The notes beneath the pieces are model-generated. The model saw nothing but the letters and a program-made list of their open reading frames with translations. It made no database searches and was not told the origin of the DNA. The position numbers and the translations under genes are program-made. This document shows, one piece after another, positions 50,482 through 59,969 of a stretch of DNA of 64,000 nucleotides (position 1 is the first letter of the stretch; every line of letters begins with the position of its first letter). Location: the NCBI RefSeq assembly GCF_010731535.1, contig NZ_AP022581.1, positions 4,659,952-4,723,951 on the forward strand, in the 5' to 3' direction. The DNA is from Mycobacterium lacus. GTDB lineage: Bacteria > Actinomycetota > Actinomycetes > Mycobacteriales > Mycobacteriaceae.

Positions 50482-51387
50482 ATGAGGGGCTTGTCGGCGC
50501 TGCTGCGGTTGCTCTGTGTTGTCGCGCTGTCGATCGGGTTGGGCGGTGTCACGCTGACGACGGGATCCGCGGGCGAGGCCCGGGCCGCGGGCTACGAGAC
50601 CCTGATGGTGCCGTCGGGCGCGATGGGCCGTGACATCCCGGTGGCCTTCATGTCCGGCGGCCCGCACGCGGTGTACCTGCTGGACGCCTTCAACGCCGGC
50701 CCGGACGTCAGCAACTGGGTCACCGCGGGCAATGCGATGAACACGCTTGCCGGCAAGGGGATCTCGGTGGTAGCGCCGGCGGGTGGCGCGTTCAGCATGT
50801 ACACCAATTGGGAGCAGGACGGCAGTAAGCAGTGGGACACCTTCCTGTCGGGCGAGCTGCCCGATTGGCTGGCAGCCAATCGGGGCCTGGCGCCCGGGGG
50901 CCATGCCGCCGTCGGCGCTTCGCAGGGTGGCTATGGGGCGATGGCTCTGGCCGCCTTCCACCCCGACCGGTTCGGCTTCGCCGGCTCGTTATCCGGGTTT
51001 TTGTACCCGTCCAACACCACCACCAACGGTTCGATCCTCGCTGGCCTGCAGCAGTTCGGCGGCGTGGACGGCAACGGAATGTGGGGGGCCCCACAGTTGG
51101 GCCGGTGGAAGTGGCACGACCCGTACGTGCACGCCGCGTTGCTGGCGCAGAACAACACCCGGGTTTGGGTCTGGAGTCCGACCAATATGGGGGCAAGTGA
51201 TCCCGCCGCCATGATCGGCCAGGCCGGGGAGGCGATGGGCAACAGCCGGATGTTCTACCAGCAGTACCGAAGCGTCGGCGGGCACAACGGGCACTTCGAC
51301 TTCCCGGGCGGCGGTGACAACGGTTGGGGCTCGTGGTCAGCGCAGCTGGGTGCCATGTCGGGCGACATCGTCGGCGCCATTCGCTAG
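50482..51387 (+). CDS. fbpD: MPT51/MPB51-type antigen 85-related protein FbpD
   Basis: A 301-residue secreted alpha/beta-hydrolase-fold protein of the antigen 85 family. The M. tuberculosis version is considered a non-catalytic fibronectin/mycolate binder. The signal peptide has LLRLLCVVALSIGLGGVTL. The mature part includes YETLMVPSGAMGRDIPVAFM, NWVTAGNAMNTLAGKGISV and VGGHNGHFDFPGGGDNGWG. At the nucleophile-elbow position it has GASQGG with Ser147, where I recall Ala in M. tuberculosis. The ATG at 50482 follows GAGGGAGGTGGAC. Confidence 0.93.
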   Translation: MRGLSALLRLLCVVALSIGLGGVTLTTGSAGEARAAGYETLMVPSGAMGRDIPVAFMSGGPHAVYLLDAFNAGPDVSNWVTAGNAMNTLAGKGISVVAPAGGAFSMYTNWEQDGSKQWDTFLSGELPDWLAANRGLAPGGHAAVGASQGGYGAMALAAFHPDRFGFAGSLSGFLYPSNTTTNGSILAGLQQFGGVDGNGMWGAPQLGRWKWHDPYVHAALLAQNNTRVWVWSPTNMGASDPAAMIGQAGEAMGNSRMFYQQYRSVGGHNGHFDFPGGGDNGWGSWSAQLGAMSGDIVGAIR

Positions 51388-51567
51388 TCGGGCGGCGCCC
51401 GCCGGCTGGCGACGCCCGCGGACGGACGGGCCCGGTACCGTGTAATTGGCGCGGCAGAGCGCGGTACGTCCCCGTCACACGCTGCGCGGGTGAGTTAGGG
51501 CGCGAAGGTGCGCGTTACCCCCCACCGCACTCCCGACGCGACCTACCGACTCTGTTAGCAGGAGAAC

Positions 51568-52578
51568 ATGGCCAACAACGCCCGGCGTAAACGTCACCGA
51601 ATCCTCGCCTGGATCGCAGCCTGCACGATGGCCGCAGTGGTGGCGCTGGTCATCGTGGCCGTGGTGATCATGCTGCGCAGCCCTAAATACCCGCCCACCG
51701 CGGTGCCGCCCGGCGTCTTGCCCCCGGGTTCGACCACAACCCACCCGCACAAGCCCCGACCCGCGTTTCAGGACGCCTCCTGCCCCGACGTCGAGTTGGT
51801 GGCCGTTCCCGGTACCTGGGAATCGTCCCCGCAGGACAACCCGCTCGCCCCGACGGCGAACCCGAAGGCGTTGCTGCTCAACGTGACTGGGCCGATCGCC
51901 CAGCAGTTTGCCCCCGCGCGGGTGCAGACGTACACGGTTGCCTACACCGCGCAGTTCCACAATCCGATGAGCGCCGACGGTCAAATGTCCTACAACGACA
52001 GCCGGGCGGAGGGCACCCGCGCGATGGTGGCCGCGCTGACGGACATGACCAACAAGTGCCCGTTGACCAGCTACGTGCTGATCGGTTTTTCGCAGGGTGC
52101 GGTGATCGCCGGCGACGTCGCCAGCGATATCGGCAACGGCCGCGGACCGGTCGACGACGACCTGGTACTGGGCGTGACTCTGATCGCCGATGGCCGCCGT
52201 GAGCAGGGGGTGGGCAACGTGATCGGGCCGGACCCGGAGGGCGAGGGCGCCGAGATCACCCTCGCTGAGGTGCCGGTGCTGTCGGGCCTCGGCCTGACCA
52301 TGACCGGCCCGCGGCCGGGCGGTTTCGGCGCGCTCAACGGCACGACCAACGAGATCTGCGCCCCCGGCGATCTGATTTGTGCCGCTCCCAAGGAGGCGTT
52401 CAGTCCGGCCAACCTGCCGACCACGCTGAGCACACTCGCCGGTGGCGCCGGGCAGCCGGTCCACGCGATGTATGCCACACCGGATTTCTGGAACCTGGAC
52501 GGGGTGCCGGCGACGGTGTGGACGCTGAACTGGGCCCACGGGCTGATTGACCGCGCGCCACACCCCAAGCATGGGTGA
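51568..52578 (+). CDS. Essential cutinase-like lipase/thioesterase (Rv3802c)
   Basis: A 336-residue envelope serine hydrolase. An N-terminal membrane anchor (LAWIAACTMAAVVALVIVA) is followed by a Pro-rich linker and a cutinase-fold domain. The nucleophile motif is SYVLIGFSQGAVIAGDVAS (GxSxG), and the Asp/His region is NEICAPGDLICAAPKEAF plus the C-terminal PVHAMYATPDFWN. Two Cys pairs fit cutinases. In M. tuberculosis it has phospholipase A/thioesterase activity and is needed for mycolate metabolism. AGGAGAAC precedes the ATG. It lies upstream of fadD32 within the mycolate cluster. Confidence 0.93.
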   Translation: MANNARRKRHRILAWIAACTMAAVVALVIVAVVIMLRSPKYPPTAVPPGVLPPGSTTTHPHKPRPAFQDASCPDVELVAVPGTWESSPQDNPLAPTANPKALLLNVTGPIAQQFAPARVQTYTVAYTAQFHNPMSADGQMSYNDSRAEGTRAMVAALTDMTNKCPLTSYVLIGFSQGAVIAGDVASDIGNGRGPVDDDLVLGVTLIADGRREQGVGNVIGPDPEGEGAEITLAEVPVLSGLGLTMTGPRPGGFGALNGTTNEICAPGDLICAAPKEAFSPANLPTTLSTLAGGAGQPVHAMYATPDFWNLDGVPATVWTLNWAHGLIDRAPHPKHG

Positions 52579-52810
52579 AGCGGGCGTGAGTATGCGGGTG
52601 ACGGGCACGATCAGCGGTACCTTGTGATTTGGTCTGCCGCGCGCCGCCCCTTAACATTAAGAGAAAATTAAGAGCTTTGTGGCTGACCCGATCGGGTCGA
52701 AGCGGGCAGCGATCGGTGCTTGCGGGCGCGAGTGTCGTTCGTGGGTTGGCCCGCGCGCAGATGTACCGTCGGCGGAGCCGACCTTAGAAGATGTGACAGG
52801 AGAGGGCGGC

Positions 52811-54700
52811 ATGGCGTACCACAACCCGTTCATCGTGAACGGCAAGATCAGGTTCCCGGAGAACACCAACCTGGTCCGGCACGTCGAAAAATGGGCGAGG
52901 GTTCGCGGCGACAAGCTGGCCTACCGTTTCCTGGACTTCTCCACCGAACGCGACGGTGTCGCGCGCGACATACTGTGGTCCGAATTCAGCGCCCGCAACC
53001 GCGCCGTGGGAGCGCGCCTGCAGCAAGTCACCCAGCCCGGTGACCGTATCGCCATCCTGTGCCCGCAGAACCTGGATTACCTCATTTCCTTCTTCGGCGC
53101 GCTGTACTCCGGCCGGATCGCGGTGCCGTTGTTCGACCCGGCCGAGCCGGGTCACGTCGGCCGGCTGCACGCGGTGCTCGACGACTGCTCCCCGTCCACG
53201 ATCCTGACCACCACCGACTCGGCCGAAGGTGTCCGCAAGTTCATCCGCAACCGCTCGGCCAAGGAACGGCCTCGTGTCATTGCCGTCGACGCGGTGCCCA
53301 CCGAGGTCGCCGCTACCTGGCAAGAGCCGGACGCCAGCGAAGGCACCACCGCCTACCTGCAGTACACCTCCGGCTCGACCCGAATTCCGAGCGGCGTGCA
53401 GATCACCCATCTGAACCTGCCCACCAACGTGTTGCAGGTGCTCAATGCCCTGGAAGGCAGTGAAGGTGACCGCGGGGTCAGCTGGTTGCCGTTCTTCCAT
53501 GACATGGGCCTGATCACGGTGCTGCTTTCGTCGGTGCTTGGGCACCCCTTCACCTTTATGACGCCCGCGGCGTTCGTCCGCCGGCCCGGCCGTTGGATCC
53601 GCGAACTGGCACGCAAGCCGGGGGAGACCGGCGGCACCTTCTCGGCCGCGCCGAACTTCGCCTTCGAACACGCCGCGATGCGTGGCCTGCCCCGCGACGA
53701 CGAGCCCCCCCTGGACCTGAGCAACGTCAAGGGGATCCTCAACGGCAGCGAGCCGGTGTCGCCGGCGTCGATGCGCAAGTTCTTTGACGCGTTTGCCCCC
53801 TACGGTTTGAAGGAGACCGCGGTCAAGCCGTCGTACGGTCTGGCCGAGGCGACGCTGTTCGTCTCGACGACGCCGATGGACGAGCCTCCTACGGTCATCC
53901 ACGTCGACCGCGACGAGCTGAACAACCAGCGCTTCGTCGAGGTGGCCGCCGACGCGCCGAACGCCGTCGCGCAGGTCTCCGCGGGCAAGGTCGGGGTCGA
54001 CGAATGGGCGGTCATCGTCGACGTCGACACGGCCAGCGAGCTGCCCGACGGTCAGATCGGTGAGATCTGGTTGCACGGCAACAACCTGGGCGTCGGCTAC
54101 TGGGGTAAGCAAGAGGAGACGACCGAGACGTTTCGGAACATCCTCAAGTCGCGGATCCCGGAGTCGCACGCCGAGGGAGCCCCTGACGACGGGCTGTGGG
54201 TGCGCACCGGCGACTACGGCACCTATTTCAAGGGGCATCTCTACATCGCGGGCCGGATCAAGGACCTCGTCATCATCGACGGCCGCAACCACTACCCTCA
54301 GGACCTCGAGTACACCGCGCAGGAGGCGACCAAGGCGTTGCGCGTCGGCTATGTGGCCGCGTTCTCGGTGCCCGCTAACCAATTGCCGCAGACGGTGTTC
54401 GACGACCCACATGCCGGTCTGAAGTTCGACGCCGAGGACACCTCCGAGCAGCTGGTGATCGTCGGGGAGCGCGCCGCCGGTGCGCACAAGCTCGACTACC
54501 AGCCCATCGCCGACGACATCCGGGCGGCCATCGCCGTGGGACACGGGGTGACCGTGCGCGACGTGCTGCTGGTATCCGCGGGCACGATTCCGCGCACCTC
54601 CAGCGGCAAGATCGGGCGCCGTGCCTGCCGTGCCGCCTACCTCGACGGCAGCCTGCGCAGTGGCGTGGGTTCCCCGACGGTCTTCGCGACGGAATCCTGA
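52811..54700 (+). CDS. fadD32: Long-chain fatty-acid-AMP ligase FadD32
   Basis: A 629-residue fatty-acyl-AMP ligase (FAAL). It activates the very long meromycolic chain as acyl-AMP and loads it onto the N-terminal ACP of Pks13. The ATP-binding P-loop is AYLQYTSGSTRIPSGVQITH. The FAAL-specific insertion region is present, followed by VKPSYGLAEATLFVS, LWVRTGDYGTYFKGHLYIAG, RIKDLVIIDGRNHYPQDLEY and the C-terminal Lys in IPRTSSGKIGRRACRA. The ATG at 52811 follows GGAGAGGGCGGC. It is 13 bp ahead of pks13. Confidence 0.97.
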   Translation: MAYHNPFIVNGKIRFPENTNLVRHVEKWARVRGDKLAYRFLDFSTERDGVARDILWSEFSARNRAVGARLQQVTQPGDRIAILCPQNLDYLISFFGALYSGRIAVPLFDPAEPGHVGRLHAVLDDCSPSTILTTTDSAEGVRKFIRNRSAKERPRVIAVDAVPTEVAATWQEPDASEGTTAYLQYTSGSTRIPSGVQITHLNLPTNVLQVLNALEGSEGDRGVSWLPFFHDMGLITVLLSSVLGHPFTFMTPAAFVRRPGRWIRELARKPGETGGTFSAAPNFAFEHAAMRGLPRDDEPPLDLSNVKGILNGSEPVSPASMRKFFDAFAPYGLKETAVKPSYGLAEATLFVSTTPMDEPPTVIHVDRDELNNQRFVEVAADAPNAVAQVSAGKVGVDEWAVIVDVDTASELPDGQIGEIWLHGNNLGVGYWGKQEETTETFRNILKSRIPESHAEGAPDDGLWVRTGDYGTYFKGHLYIAGRIKDLVIIDGRNHYPQDLEYTAQEATKALRVGYVAAFSVPANQLPQTVFDDPHAGLKFDAEDTSEQLVIVGERAAGAHKLDYQPIADDIRAAIAVGHGVTVRDVLLVSAGTIPRTSSGKIGRRACRAAYLDGSLRSGVGSPTVFATES

Positions 54701-54713
54701 ATGCAAGGTACGT

Positions 54714-57700
54714 ATGTCTGAGATAGCCGAATCCCAGGAGAACCTGCCCGCCAACAAGACAGATATCACCGTCCCCGAGATGCGGCAGTGGCTGCGCAAT
54801 TGGGTGGGCAAGGCGGTGGGCAAGTCACCCGACGACATCGACGAATCGGTGCCGATGGTGGAGCTGGGCCTAGCGTCCCGGGATGCCGTGGCGATGGCCG
54901 CCGACATCGAAGACCTCACCGGTGTCACGCTGTCGGTCGCGGTGGCCTTCCAGCATCCGACCATCGAATCGTTGGCCACGCGGATCGTCGAGGGCGAGCC
55001 CGAACAGGCCGACGACTCGGATGCTGTCGATTGGACGCGCCCCGGCCCCGCGGAGCGCGTCGACATCGCGATTGTGGGCCTGTCGACCCGGCTGCCCGGC
55101 GACATGAACAGCCCGGAGGAGACCTGGCAAGCACTGCTCGAGGGCCGCGACGGGATCACGGACCTGCCCGAGGGCCGCTGGTCGGAGTTTCTCGAAGAGC
55201 CGCGGCTGGCCGCGCGCGTCGCTTCGGCGCGCACCCGTGGCGGCTACCTGAGGGACATCAAGGGCTTCGACTCCGAGTTCTTCGCGGTGGCCAAGACCGA
55301 AGCCGACAACATCGACCCGCAGCAGCGGATGGCGCTGGAGTTGACCTGGGAGGCGCTCGAGCACGCCCGCATCCCGGCCTCCAGCCTGCGCGGCGAGGCC
55401 GTCGGCGTGTACGTCGGCAGCTCGACCAACGACTACAGCTTCCTGGCCGTGTCCGACCCAACGGTCGCCCACCCGTACGCCATCACGGGCACCAGCAGCT
55501 CGATCATCGCCAACCGGGTGTCCTACTTCTACGACTTCCGCGGACCGTCGGTCACTATCGACACCGCGTGTTCGAGTTCGCTGGTGGCCGTGCATCAGGG
55601 GGTGCAGGCGCTGCGCAACGGCGAGGCCGATGTCGTCATCGCCGGCGGGGTGAACGCCCTGATCACTCCCATGGTGACGCTGGGTTTCGACGAGATCGGC
55701 GCGGTGCTGGCCCCCGACGGCCGGATCAAGTCCTTCTCCGCCGAGGCCGACGGCTACACCCGGTCCGAGGGTGGGGGCATGTTGGTGCTCAAGCGGGTCG
55801 ACGACGCCCGCCGCGACGGCGACCAGATCCTGGCCGTGATCGCCGGCAGCGCGGTCAACCACGACGGCCGGTCCAACGGCCTGATCGCGCCCAACCAGGA
55901 CGCCCAGGCCGACGTGCTGCGCCGGGCCTACAAGGACGCCGGCATCGATCCGCGCACGGTCGACTACATCGAGGCACACGGCACCGGCACCATCCTGGGT
56001 GACCCGATCGAGGCCGAGGCGTTGGGCCGGGTGGTCGGCCGGGGCCGTCCCGCCGATCGACCGGTGCTGCTGGGCGCGGTGAAGACGAACGTCGGACACC
56101 TGGAGTCGGCGGCCGGCGCGGCCAGCATGGCCAAGGTGGTGCTGGCGCTGCAGCACGACAAGCTGCCGCCGTCGATCAACTTCGCCGGGCCCAGCCCGTA
56201 CATCGACTTCGACGCGCTGCGCCTGAAGTTCACCGACACGGCCACCGACTGGCCGCGCTACGGCGGCTACGCCCTGGCCGGGGTGTCGAGCTTCGGGTTC
56301 GGCGGCGCCAACGCGCACGTGGTGGTGCGCGAGGTGTTGCCGCGTGACGTGATCGAACGTGAGCCGGAGCCGGAAGCCATGGCCCCCGCCGAACCGGCCC
56401 CGGCTGAGGCGCCCACATACGAAGGCCACGCGCTGCGGTTCGACGAGTACGGCGAGATCATCACCGACAGCGCCGCGGCCGAGGAGGGCGAGCCGGAACT
56501 GCCGGGCGTGACCGAGGAGGCGCTGCGGCTGAAGGCGGCGGCGCTGGAAGAGCTTGCGGTCCAAGAAGTTTCGCCCCCACTGATCCCGCTGGCGGTGTCG
56601 GCGTTCTTGACCTCCCGCAAGAAGGCCGCCGCCGCCGAGCTGGCGGACTGGATGGAAAGCCCCGAAGGCCGGGCGTCGTCGCTGGAGTCGATCGGACGAT
56701 CGCTGTCGCGGCGCAACCACGGCCGCTCCCGCGCGGTGGTGCTGGCCCACGACCACGACGAGGCCGTCAAGGGCCTGCGCGCGGTCGCCGAGGGCAAGCA
56801 GCGGCCGAACGTGTTCAGTGTCGACGGCCCGGTGACCAACGGCCCGGTGTGGGTGCTCGCCGGATTCGGCGCGCAGCACCGCAAGATGGGCAAGAGCCTC
56901 TACCTGCGCAACGAGGTCTTCGCCGAGTGGATCGAAAAGGTCGACGCCCTGGTGCAGGACGAGCTGGGCTACTCGGTGCTCGAGCTGATCCTGGACGACG
57001 CGCAGGACTATGGCATCGAGACCACCCAGGTCACCATCTTTGCGATCCAGATCGCGCTGGGGGAGCTGCTCCGCCATCACGGCGCCAAGCCCGCCGCGGT
57101 GGTCGGCCAGTCGCTGGGTGAGGCAGCCTGCGCCTACTTCGCCGGCGGGCTGTCGCTGCGCGACGCCACCCGGGCGATCTGCTCGCGCTCGCACCTGATG
57201 GGCGAGGGCGAGGCGATGCTGTTCGGCGAGTACATCCGGTTGATGGCGTTGGTGGAGTACTCCGCCGACGAGATCAAGACGGTGTTCTGCGACTTCCCCG
57301 ATCTCGAGGTGTGCGTGTACGCCGCGCCCACCCAGACCGTGATCGGCGGCCCGCCCGAGCAGGTGGACGCGATCATCGCCCGCGCGGAAGCCGAGGGCAA
57401 GTTCGCCCGCAAGTTCGCGACCAAGGGCGCCAGCCACACCCAGCAGATGGACCCGCTGCTCGGCGAACTCGCCGCCGAGCTGCAGGGCATCAAGGCGATG
57501 AGCCCGACATGCGGGATCTACTCGACCGTGCACGAGGGCAGCTACATCAAGCCCGGCAGCGACCCGATCCACGACGTCGACTACTGGAAGAAGGGGCTGC
57601 GGCATTCCGTCTACTTCACCCACGGGATTCGCAACGCCGTCGACAGCGGGCACACGACGTTCCTGGAGCTGGCGCCCAACCCGGTGGCGCTGATGCAGGT

Positions 57701-59969
57701 CGGTCTGACCACGGCCGCCGCCGGCCTGCATGATGCCCAGCTGATCCCGACGCTGGCTCGCAAACAGGACGAGGTCGAGTCGATGATCTCGACCATGGCG
57801 CAGCTGTACGTCTACGGCCACGACCTGGACATGCGTACTCTGTTCACTCGCGCGTCTGGCCCAGAGGACTACGCGAACATTCCGCCGACGCGGTTCAAGC
57901 GCAAAGAGCACTGGCTGCCCGCGCACTTCTCCGGTGATGCGTCGGTGATCATGCCGGGCACCCACGTCGCGCTGCCGGACGGCCGCCACGTCTGGGAATA
58001 CGCGCCGCGGGCCGGCGATACTGATCTGGCTGCGTTGGTGAAAGCCGCTGCGACGCAGCTGCTTCCGGACGCTCAGTTGACCGCTGCCGAGCAGCGTGCG
58101 GTGCCGGGCGAGGGCGCGCGGCTGGTGACGACGATGACGCGGCACCCCGGCGGCGCTTCGGTTCAGGTGCACGCGCGCATCGACGAGTCCTTCACGCTGG
58201 TCTACGACGCCCTGGTGGCTCGCGCCGGTTCGGAATCGGTGTTGCCGACGGCAGTCGGTGCGGGCACGGCGATTGCCGCGCCGGCCGCTGTGCCGGTGGC
58301 CCCGGAAGCCCCGGTCGAGGAGCCAGAGGCGGAAACCCTGACCGACAGCCTGACCACCCGCTACATATCCGACATGGGCCGATGGTCACCCGATTCGGGC
58401 GAGACGATCGCGGATCGACTGGGCGCCATCGTCGGGGCGGCCATGGGTTACGAGCCCGAGGACCTGCCCTGGGAGGTGCCGCTGATCGAACTGGGCCTGG
58501 ACTCGCTGATGGCGGTGCGAATCAAGAACCGGGTGGAGTACGACTTCGACCTGCCGCCGATTCAGTTGACCGCGGTGCGCGACGCCAACCTCTACAACGT
58601 CGAGAAGTTGATCGAGTACGCGGTCGAGCACCGCGACGAGGTTCAGCAGCTGCACGAGCATCAGAAGACGCAGACCGCCGAAGAGATCGCCCGGGCACAG
58701 GCCGAGTTGCTCCACGGCAAGACCGCCGAGACACCGGCGGAGCCCGCACCGCCGCCGGCGTCGGAAGTCCCGCTTCCGCCGGCGCCGACGGACCCTAGGG
58801 GCCCGTCCGGTGACGGGCAGCCGAACCTTGCGGCCGCCGCCGATGCGCTCAACCCGGAAGCGGTGGCCAAGGCACTCAACTCCGACGTGCCGCCACGTGA
58901 TGCCGCCGAGCGGGTCACGTTCGCGACCTGGGCGATCGTCACCGGCAAGTCGGCGGGCGGCATCTTCAACCCGCTGCCCAAGCTGGACGAGGCCACCGCG
59001 GCCAAGATGGCGCAGCGGCTCTCCGAGCGTGCCGAAGGGCCGATCACCGCCGAGGACGTGCTGAGCTCGTCCAACATCGAGGCGTTGGCCGACAAGGTGC
59101 GCGGTTACCTGGAGGCCGGCACGATCGACGGGTTTGTCCGCACGCTGCGGGCGCGGCCCGAGGGCAGCCCGAAGTTGCCGGTGTTCGTTTTCCATCCGGC
59201 CGGCGGGTCGACGGTGGTGTACGAGCCGCTGCTGGGCCGGTTGCCGGCGGACACACCGATGTACGGCTTCGAACGGGTCGAGGGGTCGATCGAAGAACGT
59301 GCGGCCGCCTATGTGCCGAAGCTGGTCGAGATGCAGGGCGACGGGCCCTACATTCTGGTCGGCTGGTCGCTGGGCGGGGTGTTGGCCTACGCGTGCGCGA
59401 TCGGGTTGAAGCGGCTGGGCAAGGACGTCCGGTTCGTCGGATTGATCGACGCGGTGCGCGCCGGTGAGGAGATCCCGCAGACCAAGGAGGAGATCCGCAA
59501 GCGCTGGGACCGCTACGCGCGGTTCGCCGAGAAGACGTTCAACGTCACCATCCCGGAGATCCCGTACGAGCAGCTCGAGGAGCTCGACGACGAGGGACAG
59601 GTCCGGTTCGTGCTCGAGGCCGTCAGCCAGAGCGGGGTGCAGATCCCGGCCGGGATCATCGAACACCAGCGGACGTCGTACCTGGACAACCGGGCGATCG
59701 ACACCGCCGAGATTCAGCCCTACGACGGGCACGTCACCCTCTACATGGCCGATCGCTACCATGACGACGCGATCATGTTCGAGCCCCGGTACGCCACCCG
59801 CAAACCGGACGGCGGCTGGGGCGAGTACGTCTCCGACCTCGAGGTCGTGCCGATCGGTGGCGAGCACATCCAGGCCATCGACGAGCCGATCATCGCCAAG
59901 GTGGGCGAACACATGAGCCGCGCGTTGGAGGACATCGAGGCTGAACAGAGGGCCGCAAGTGAGCACTAA
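54714..59969 (+). CDS. pks13: Polyketide synthase Pks13 (mycolate condensase)
   Basis: A 1751-residue type I PKS that condenses the meromycolic chain with a carboxylated C24-C26 chain to give the mycolate beta-keto ester and transfers it to trehalose. Domains: N-terminal ACP with Ser55 in VELGLASRDAV; ketosynthase with Cys286 in DTACSSSLVA and His in EAHGTGTILGDP; acyltransferase with Ser800 in GQSLGEAAC; second ACP with Ser1264 in LGLDSLMAV; thioesterase with Ser1552 in GWSLGGVLAY. The Pro/Ala linker between ACP2 and TE (about 1330-1395) is about 18 residues longer than in M. tuberculosis. It overlaps accD4 by 11 bases. Confidence 0.98.
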   Translation: MSEIAESQENLPANKTDITVPEMRQWLRNWVGKAVGKSPDDIDESVPMVELGLASRDAVAMAADIEDLTGVTLSVAVAFQHPTIESLATRIVEGEPEQADDSDAVDWTRPGPAERVDIAIVGLSTRLPGDMNSPEETWQALLEGRDGITDLPEGRWSEFLEEPRLAARVASARTRGGYLRDIKGFDSEFFAVAKTEADNIDPQQRMALELTWEALEHARIPASSLRGEAVGVYVGSSTNDYSFLAVSDPTVAHPYAITGTSSSIIANRVSYFYDFRGPSVTIDTACSSSLVAVHQGVQALRNGEADVVIAGGVNALITPMVTLGFDEIGAVLAPDGRIKSFSAEADGYTRSEGGGMLVLKRVDDARRDGDQILAVIAGSAVNHDGRSNGLIAPNQDAQADVLRRAYKDAGIDPRTVDYIEAHGTGTILGDPIEAEALGRVVGRGRPADRPVLLGAVKTNVGHLESAAGAASMAKVVLALQHDKLPPSINFAGPSPYIDFDALRLKFTDTATDWPRYGGYALAGVSSFGFGGANAHVVVREVLPRDVIEREPEPEAMAPAEPAPAEAPTYEGHALRFDEYGEIITDSAAAEEGEPELPGVTEEALRLKAAALEELAVQEVSPPLIPLAVSAFLTSRKKAAAAELADWMESPEGRASSLESIGRSLSRRNHGRSRAVVLAHDHDEAVKGLRAVAEGKQRPNVFSVDGPVTNGPVWVLAGFGAQHRKMGKSLYLRNEVFAEWIEKVDALVQDELGYSVLELILDDAQDYGIETTQVTIFAIQIALGELLRHHGAKPAAVVGQSLGEAACAYFAGGLSLRDATRAICSRSHLMGEGEAMLFGEYIRLMALVEYSADEIKTVFCDFPDLEVCVYAAPTQTVIGGPPEQVDAIIARAEAEGKFARKFATKGASHTQQMDPLLGELAAELQGIKAMSPTCGIYSTVHEGSYIKPGSDPIHDVDYWKKGLRHSVYFTHGIRNAVDSGHTTFLELAPNPVALMQVGLTTAAAGLHDAQLIPTLARKQDEVESMISTMAQLYVYGHDLDMRTLFTRASGPEDYANIPPTRFKRKEHWLPAHFSGDASVIMPGTHVALPDGRHVWEYAPRAGDTDLAALVKAAATQLLPDAQLTAAEQRAVPGEGARLVTTMTRHPGGASVQVHARIDESFTLVYDALVARAGSESVLPTAVGAGTAIAAPAAVPVAPEAPVEEPEAETLTDSLTTRYISDMGRWSPDSGETIADRLGAIVGAAMGYEPEDLPWEVPLIELGLDSLMAVRIKNRVEYDFDLPPIQLTAVRDANLYNVEKLIEYAVEHRDEVQQLHEHQKTQTAEEIARAQAELLHGKTAETPAEPAPPPASEVPLPPAPTDPRGPSGDGQPNLAAAADALNPEAVAKALNSDVPPRDAAERVTFATWAIVTGKSAGGIFNPLPKLDEATAAKMAQRLSERAEGPITAEDVLSSSNIEALADKVRGYLEAGTIDGFVRTLRARPEGSPKLPVFVFHPAGGSTVVYEPLLGRLPADTPMYGFERVEGSIEERAAAYVPKLVEMQGDGPYILVGWSLGGVLAYACAIGLKRLGKDVRFVGLIDAVRAGEEIPQTKEEIRKRWDRYARFAEKTFNVTIPEIPYEQLEELDDEGQVRFVLEAVSQSGVQIPAGIIEHQRTSYLDNRAIDTAEIQPYDGHVTLYMADRYHDDAIMFEPRYATRKPDGGWGEYVSDLEVVPIGGEHIQAIDEPIIAKVGEHMSRALEDIEAEQRAASEH

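Noticed and set aside
52784..55234. 816-codon open frame antisense to fadD32
   Set aside because: Shadow of fadD32 and the pks13 start; composition is Arg/Gly/Val-rich nonsense with no ribosome site.
54870..58172. Very long open frame (1100 codons) antisense to pks13
   Set aside because: GC-rich mycobacterial genes produce long antisense frames through codon bias. Pks13 domains and active-site residues on the plus strand are unambiguous, and the antisense product has no recognisable motif.
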